Of a stretch of 64,000 bases of DNA, positions 58,801-64,000 are shown piece after piece. This DNA comes from Amblyornis subalaris (Eukaryota > Chordata > Aves > Passeriformes > Ptilonorhynchidae), in NCBI GenBank assembly GCA_018881555.1, contig JACAXG010000303.1:124001-188000 (forward strand). The letters are read 5' to 3'. The notes beneath the pieces were generated by a model. That model saw nothing but the letters and a program-made list of their open reading frames with translations, was not told where the DNA came from and searched no databases. How positions within the stretch are numbered: the stretch's first letter is position 1; the number at the start of each line of letters is the position of its first letter. The position numbers and the translations under genes were made by a program.

Positions 58801-61800
58801 CAATATTCAAGCAGTATGCAAAACTTTGTTTGGTTGGTTTATTAATATGCCAGGTCTGTATTTGATTATTTAGAAAATAATTTTCTTTTACCTGAAACAG
58901 CCAGAAAACACCACACCTTCAGTTAACCACACCATGGGAAAACTCATACTGATTGGTGGAAGTGTAATAAAGAAAGGAACAATGGAAAACAAGTCCCAGA
59001 GTACAGTCTCACTTGAAAATAGCATTTCCTCTACCACATACATTTTTTCAGAATAGAATAAGATACTGTATTTTTAAAGCTGGGCTTGTTCTTTTGTTGT
59101 ATGTATTGAAGTAGAACTTTGTGGAGTAGTAAGAAGCTCTTGTGGGTCACAAAAACAGGAAATTACTTCAGATGATGTTGTATTCATAGAATAACTTTTT
59201 TCAGTTTATTTGTGAAAAAGTAACATAAACTGTAATCCAAATTAATACAGTATCACTTCTGTTAATTAGGCTGAGAAGTATATGTGGTTTAAACCATCTT
59301 AATAATGCAAAGTTGATGTGGTAGCCATTTTAAAACTATTTTAAAAAATACACTTTTTATTATATGCATTTTTTAATTGTGACATTTCTATTTTTAAATT
59401 TCTGAATGAATTTGAACAGCCATGCAATAGATAACATTACCACTGGCATTCATAGATAGAGAAGAAATAAAAGTACGTTGAACATATGAGTATGTGTTGC
59501 TTGTTATTTAAGGGAAGAATGTGGTTTGGTACTATTTCCCGTCTCAGAATAAGTTCTCTTGTACGACTACTACTGGCCACTTGACATTTTGTATTTCTGA
59601 AAAAGCTAAACACAAAATGTTGTAGGAGATATTAAGGTAAATTTTGCATTGTCTTGAAAATATAGCATAGTTTAAATTACCGTTTTAAGGATTTTGTCTT
59701 AGGTACGCGAGAGCAAGAACGTCTTTTATAAAAGAAGGCTGGGATTAGAGAGAGATTGAATAATTTGACTGCAAAAAGTGTATGTATTCTACTTTGTTGT
59801 TGTCTGAGAAAAAATCCTGAGACTATTTAAACTATGTAGTATAGTGATAACTTGAGCAATAATAGGTTAAATGTTAAGTCCTGTAAGTTGTCTTCTTTGG
59901 ACAAAAACTGTGTCTTTCAAGGCTCATTTCTTCTTAAATCTGTTTTGCAAAATTTCTAGAGATGAAAAGTAATAATAAAGTATCATTAGTAACCTATCAT
60001 CAACAATATAATAAAAAATAAGTAATACTATTAAGAATATTAAAATTATAATAAGAGTAATGTAGTCTTTGACCTAAAGGTACTCTTTCCATTGAAGAAA
60101 ATTGCTAGATGTAAGTATACATGAAATGCTTAATGTTAACATCAAGCAAACGTATTTATAGATAATGTTTTAATCATATGATGGGCGAAAATGCTTTCTA
60201 AGCAAGATTATACTCATTACAGTAGGAAATCATCGATGTATTCTTGTTTTTATTTATTTATTCAGAAAATAAATGCTAAGCTTCATGATGGAGTGTGTCA
60301 GCATTGCAAAGGTATCTTGGAGTGGCGAGTAAAATTTAGAAAGTACAAACTACTGTCACAACCTAAAAAATGGTGAGTTAACATACTTTGTGTTAATTGT
60401 TGATCATGTAGTTTGTGAACTTTTGGAAAATATTCTGGCTTTGGAAACTCACAAGAAGAAGCTGCTATTATGCAACATTTTTCAAGTTTGAAGTCTGCAA
60501 TGACAATATGTAGGCAATATTAATTTTCTAATTCAAAAGTCTTTTATCTTAAGCTTTTGAAGAGAACACACAGAGGAAAAGCAACTGCTTCCGTCTTTGC
60601 TGTTAAAAATGGTTGAACTGTGGACCTCTAAGTTTCCAAGACTGTCGGTGTGTCCTCCCAAACAAAAAGTCAAACCTGAACCTGTTGTAACACGATTTTC
60701 TAAGGTCTTGTTTCATGTCAGTACTAGAGGGATCTGCACATCTCTTAACTTTTATACTTCACAAATATTTGCAATACATGCATTTCATTACCTCTTAGCA
60801 TGTTTGCTCCTTTTCTGTAAGAAATTATAATCCTAAATAGTAAGTGTTGCCATTGTTTGCATACAGTTCTGTATTACTTGTTTTTGTTTAAGAGTATAAC
60901 AAAGATGATAAATATTTTAATGTATCACAAACATACAAATTTTTTTAGTTTTCTAGAGTAGATGCTTTCTGCTTCCTTCTTATTTGTTCAGTTGCAGAGA
61001 TCCTTACCTCCTGTGGTAGCAGACACAGGCAGTGTTTCAGCAATGAAACACTGAACTCAGAGAAACCACAGCTGGGCTGTGGTGCACATACAGCCAGGTT
61101 TGTCCCAGTAGCTTGCTCAGTGTCTGTTGCTCTCTGTTACAAACTTCTGAAATACTTAGAAACTGCTTGAAGAGGTTCTGCAAATGTGTGTGTGCAGGTC
61201 CCTGAGTTCATGGTGTATTTTATTTTGATGTTCAGTAGATCAAAAGGGAAGAAATGTTCATGCACACTATATCCTCCATCTGTGTAAAATTTTACTTTTT
61301 AATATGCAAACATATATGCAACAAGTATTTTGGTTTTAGTAATCAGTTTCACCCTCTCATGTAAAAAGTAAGTTATTAGGTAGAAGGCTTGCTGAATAAA
61401 AAATAAATATTCTGAATTCTGTGCACCATGGATGAAGTTGGGTTTTATGATTTTTAACCCTGTCTCAAATAGCTATGTGCATCCTGGTTTTTTTCCCTGA
61501 AGGGAAAAAAGCAGGCAAAAACCCCATGTAAATCAGAGAAGCATTGGAAATAAAAGAAGTGACATTGTTGAACAGCTGCTTATAACAGAATATGTGATGT
61601 TCTCCCTCATATTTTTGAACAAGGGAGTTGTGCTTCAGCACATTCTAGCTTTACAGGTGATGATTTCTAGACCAGCAGTACAATGGCTGGGTTAACTACT
61701 GTTCTGAAAGGACAAGACTATGAAAATTTTCAACAGATGAAGCTTATAGGTGAAGTAAAAGCATAATAGACATTAAAAATGTGACTATATGAAAAAAATT

Positions 61801-63809
61801 AATTCTTTATATCGCAAAAGATTGGAATAGAGGACTTCTCTGTGCCTCAACTTATTTTTAATTTTTTAACATCTTTAAAATTATGGTTGTAGTAGAACCA
61901 CAGGTTTTTCCTACTTTACTTCTATTTTGAGTATAATTATTAGAAATTAAACTATTTAAAAAATATATGTATATATCTGCCTAGCATTGGTAGTGCCCCT
62001 GTTTGGTATGACATGTCTCAGAAGAACTTTAGAGGGCATGAGAACCAAGAAAATAACTTTTAAGACAGAAGCATTACATGTGGTATATTGTTCTGGGTTA
62101 TATTCCTCAGATATACAAGGCTTTAGAAATGTCAGCTGAATGTTAAGCCGCAGCATTTTGGAAATCACTAAATCTACAGAGTTTTATCATATTTTGAAAA
62201 AGAATAGCCCAAACTCTCTACATTATTAGGTTGTGTTTGTTGAGAACACTGTTCCATGCATGCTTGTGTTCATAGAAAACAAAGTCCAGCACTGACTCAG
62301 TTTATACTCTGAGAAATTCAAGAGGAAGTCATTGCAGTCTTTGAACTGAAAGCTTTTTATTTGCACTTTTTTATACCATATGCTACTTTTATCACTAAAC
62401 CAGAAGTTATGCAACTTTTAAAGTAAAACTACCTACTGAAATGAATGGAAACATTTCTTTTGTCAACTCAAATATAAAATTCTTGATTTAATGTTTCTTT
62501 TTCAGTACTCGTTTTAATAATTCTTCCTGAAAAATTAAAGGAGGGGTGTGAAGGGCAATGATTTTGATAGTGCTACTTGTTAAAACTCTGAGTGTTTCAT
62601 TTGAAACTGGTCTGAAATGTGTTCCTCTTTTGTAGAGTGTGTCTATATTGTACTTGAACACAGAATGTTTAATAATTGTCCACAATATTTTTTTAGTCCT
62701 GTTTTCTTTCTCTTCACAGTGTGAAGTGCCTCCAGAAGACTGTAAAAGATCCTTATCATATTATTTGTCGACCATGTGCTGGTAAACTAGACATTTGTGC
62801 TAAATGTGGAAAACAAGAAGAAATAGTAATTCCGTAAGTAGCTCATAGGTTATATCGTTTCAGTCCTACACTGTTTATTCCCATTTTAATAAGCCTGGTT
62901 TGGAAACTGCCAAGAAGCTGTTGTACTTTATCCCGTATTCTGAATAATCCCAACACAAATCAGTAGCAGTCATTTTCCTCACTTTCTTCAGTTGAAACTA
63001 GGGGTGAAAAGCTTATTGATGTTAGTGGGGCTGAGCAAAAAATGTCCTACTTGGATAAAACACTTTAACACCAAAGGGTAAGTTGTATATCTTCCTTAAG
63101 AACAAAGTACTTCCAAACAGATCTTGGTGTAGAGCATTATAAAATATGTATAAGCCAGTTTATTGCATTTTGTCTGCCACTTGATGATTCAGTTACTAGT
63201 GAACAGAAGAACTAAACAACGACTGATATTGAGCACAGTTACCACAGTATATTTAACAGGTGTCTGGCTTTTTTTATTCTTTTAGTGGACTTCTCTCTTT
63301 ATTGAACATGATACATAAAACATTAATTTACTAATTTGTGACAACTGTCCAGCAGTTGCTTAGTTGGTCAAGCTGTTCAAATATTAATTTTTCTTTCTTT
63401 ACAGACTCTTTTGTACTAAATACATTGTATATTTTGCTGTATTTTATATCCTTCCTATTCAATGTGACAGTAACTTTGGGGACTTTTATTGTCCCTCTCC
63501 TCTGTCTTCCCACCTTCTGCCATCTTCCATGCTCTATTGGGATGGAATATCAGGAGAATATTCAATCCTCCATCTCATTCTTATTTAAATTCCAGAAGTG
63601 GTGGTGATAACATCCCTCTTGCTTTCTACAGGATTGATAAAGGACAAGACAGAACTGAGAGTCAGACTACTAGAAATGGCCAAGAGAGCAGTAGATTGAA
63701 GGATGAGCTGGACTTTGATACAAATTTCTGTAGTGCAGACAGTGACGAAGATTCTGGTGTGCTTGAAGAGCGATTTAAAAGTATGAATTTTGAAATGACA
63801 GAGATCTAA
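49782..63809 (+). CDS. C9orf85: C9orf85 homologue, DUF2039 zinc-binding-like protein
   Basis: Four coding exons (49782-49883, 60266-60372, 62720-62833, 63632-63809; 102, 107, 114 and 178 nt) join to 501 nt, or 166 residues. The N-terminus ([19 protein letters not shown]) matches the conserved start of C9orf85. Four CXXC pairs at C45/C48, C70/C73, C86/C89 and C96/C99 could bind two zinc ions. The tail is acidic and polar (DEDSGVLEE), probably disordered. The family is conserved in eukaryotes but its molecular role is not known to me. The start is the first ATG after the promoter and opens the family's signature. All introns are GT-AG. It lies head-to-head with ABHD17B, as in human. No damage is seen. 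Confidence 0.95.
51880..52060. mobile_element. Possible LTR remnant
   Basis: 'ctgctggaaaaattaaccctgtcttggctggaaccag' resembles the 3' end of many bird LTRs (…TTAACTCTATCCCAGCCAAAACCAG). The rest is not aligned to any family, and edges are uncertain. Confidence 0.3.
55648..56628 (-). mobile_element. CR1 LINE, 3' part, before the inserted LTR
   Basis: Typical antisense CR1 3' end ('atagaatcatataatggttt') followed by the ORF2 C-terminal region; the minus frame at 56126-56392 has the [20 protein letters not shown] and LVDEKLNMS blocks. Near 56,520 the text jumps from late RT to an upstream part of ORF2, so the RT core is deleted. The copy is cut by an LTR at 56,629. Confidence 0.85.
56629..57224 (-). 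mobile_element. Solo LTR, 596 bp, inserted in CR1 (ERVK-like)
   Basis: CR1 text reads '...tatcactgatg' to the left and 'ctgatgtacctaaagaacc' to the right, giving a 6-bp duplication ctgatg (56623-56628, 57225-57230). The insert starts TGTAGCTATGG and ends AAAAGCGGCA on the minus strand. It has a CCAAT-type box (plus ccaat at 56944-56948) and AATAAA (plus tttatt at 56831-56836). The minus ORF at 57116-57310 is therefore a CR1-LTR chimera. Confidence 0.75.
57225..57860 (-). mobile_element. CR1 LINE, 5' part, after the inserted LTR
   Basis: The minus frame shows the end of the CR1 endonuclease domain ([18 protein letters not shown] near 57,700-57,765) and the linker ending [11 protein letters not shown] near 57,230-57,250. 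It belongs to the same insertion as 55,648-56,628. The 5' limit is approximate. Confidence 0.85.
57861..60265. other. C9orf85 intron 1, 3' part
   Basis: AT-rich intron. No repeat or exon is recognised before the acceptor TTATTCAG. Confidence 0.5.
60266..60372 (+). other. C9orf85: C9orf85 coding exon 2
   Basis: Acceptor TTATTCAG, donor ATG|GTGAGT. It encodes residues 35-69 and part of Cys70, including the first CXXC (C45/C48). Confidence 0.93.
62720..62833 (+). other. C9orf85: C9orf85 coding exon 3
   Basis: Acceptor CTTCACAG, donor CC|GTAAGT. It completes Cys70 and carries C73, C86/C89 and C96/C99. Confidence 0.93.
63632..63809 (+). other. C9orf85: C9orf85 coding exon 4 (last)
   Basis: Acceptor TTTCTACAG. 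The first base completes Pro108; the frame runs to TAA at 63807-63809 and encodes the acidic C-terminus. Confidence 0.92.
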
Positions 63810-63959
63810 AAGGTTGTGCTTAGATGAGAGATTATATGCAATCAAATATGGTAAACCAATGTTTACTTTAAACTGTTCTGAAAACCTTCTCTGACATCGA
63901 AGGTCCTTGCATGTAAAGGTTTACATTTGTATTATGATGCTTGTTGAGGGTTTTGTATT

Positions 63960-63965
63960 AATAAA
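63960..63965 (+). terminator. C9orf85: C9orf85 polyadenylation signal
   Basis: AATAAA lies 150 bp after the stop codon in AT-rich 3'UTR. Cleavage would fall near the window's end. A longer 3'UTR outside the window is possible. Confidence 0.6.
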
Positions 63966-64000
63966 TATTTTTGTGTATTAAGAGCAAAATTTCTTGTGAA

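Larger units (their letters stand above)
49884..60265 (+). other. C9orf85: C9orf85 intron 1, about 10.4 kb
   Basis: It holds a possible LTR remnant near 51.9 kb, a long CR1 with an inserted LTR (55.6-57.9 kb) and AT-rich sequence, strongest near 59,990-60,060. A GT-rich run lies at about 53,609-53,631. No further exon is recognised. Confidence 0.85.

Noticed and set aside
1..64000. tRNA, rRNA, CRISPR arrays or bacterial-type operons
   Set aside because: None seen; the intron structure and repeats show vertebrate nuclear DNA.

Overview
This window looks like avian nuclear DNA. It has two vertebrate genes with canonical GT-AG introns, several CR1 LINE fragments (the main bird LINE), many ERV LTRs of bird type, and an AT-rich background broken by one CpG island. 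The gene pair ABHD17B / C9orf85 is Z-linked in birds whose maps I recall, so a Z location is likely; species and chromosome cannot be read from the sequence. A single N at about 21536 points to a draft assembly.

Layout. Positions 1-31,500 are gene-poor and lie 3' of ABHD17B. They hold CR1 fragments, six LTR elements or fragments, a hAT-like non-autonomous DNA transposon (12,015-12,331) and a 7.3-kb endogenous retrovirus on the minus strand (16,674-23,969). The provirus has two LTRs, a primer-binding site, gag, protease, RT, RNase H and integrase, no env, and a 5-bp target duplication. It sits inside an older CR1 copy. A solo LTR of the same family lies at 1,024-2,154.

Positions 31,502-49,480 carry ABHD17B on the minus strand: three coding exons encoding 288 residues with a complete catalytic triad, plus a probable noncoding first exon in the CpG island. 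Its introns hold two LTRs, two CR1 copies, an A/C-rich tract and a possible decayed cohesin-STAG-like pseudogene. Positions 49,080-49,960 are a CpG island that probably acts as a shared head-to-head promoter. Positions 49,782-63,809 carry the C9orf85 homologue (DUF2039) on the plus strand: four coding exons, 166 residues, four CXXC pairs, and a polyadenylation signal at the window's right end. Its 10.4-kb first intron holds a CR1 copy split by a 596-bp LTR.

No new gene system was found. The most interesting signals are: CTCF-like core motifs carried by two LTR groups, including a triplet in one LTR; a 271-bp identical block between provirus LTRs that otherwise differ by about 5%; gag-pro-pol lying in one reading frame; and repeated nesting of LTRs inside CR1 copies. 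All family assignments come from reading motifs by eye and from remembered families; no database search was run.
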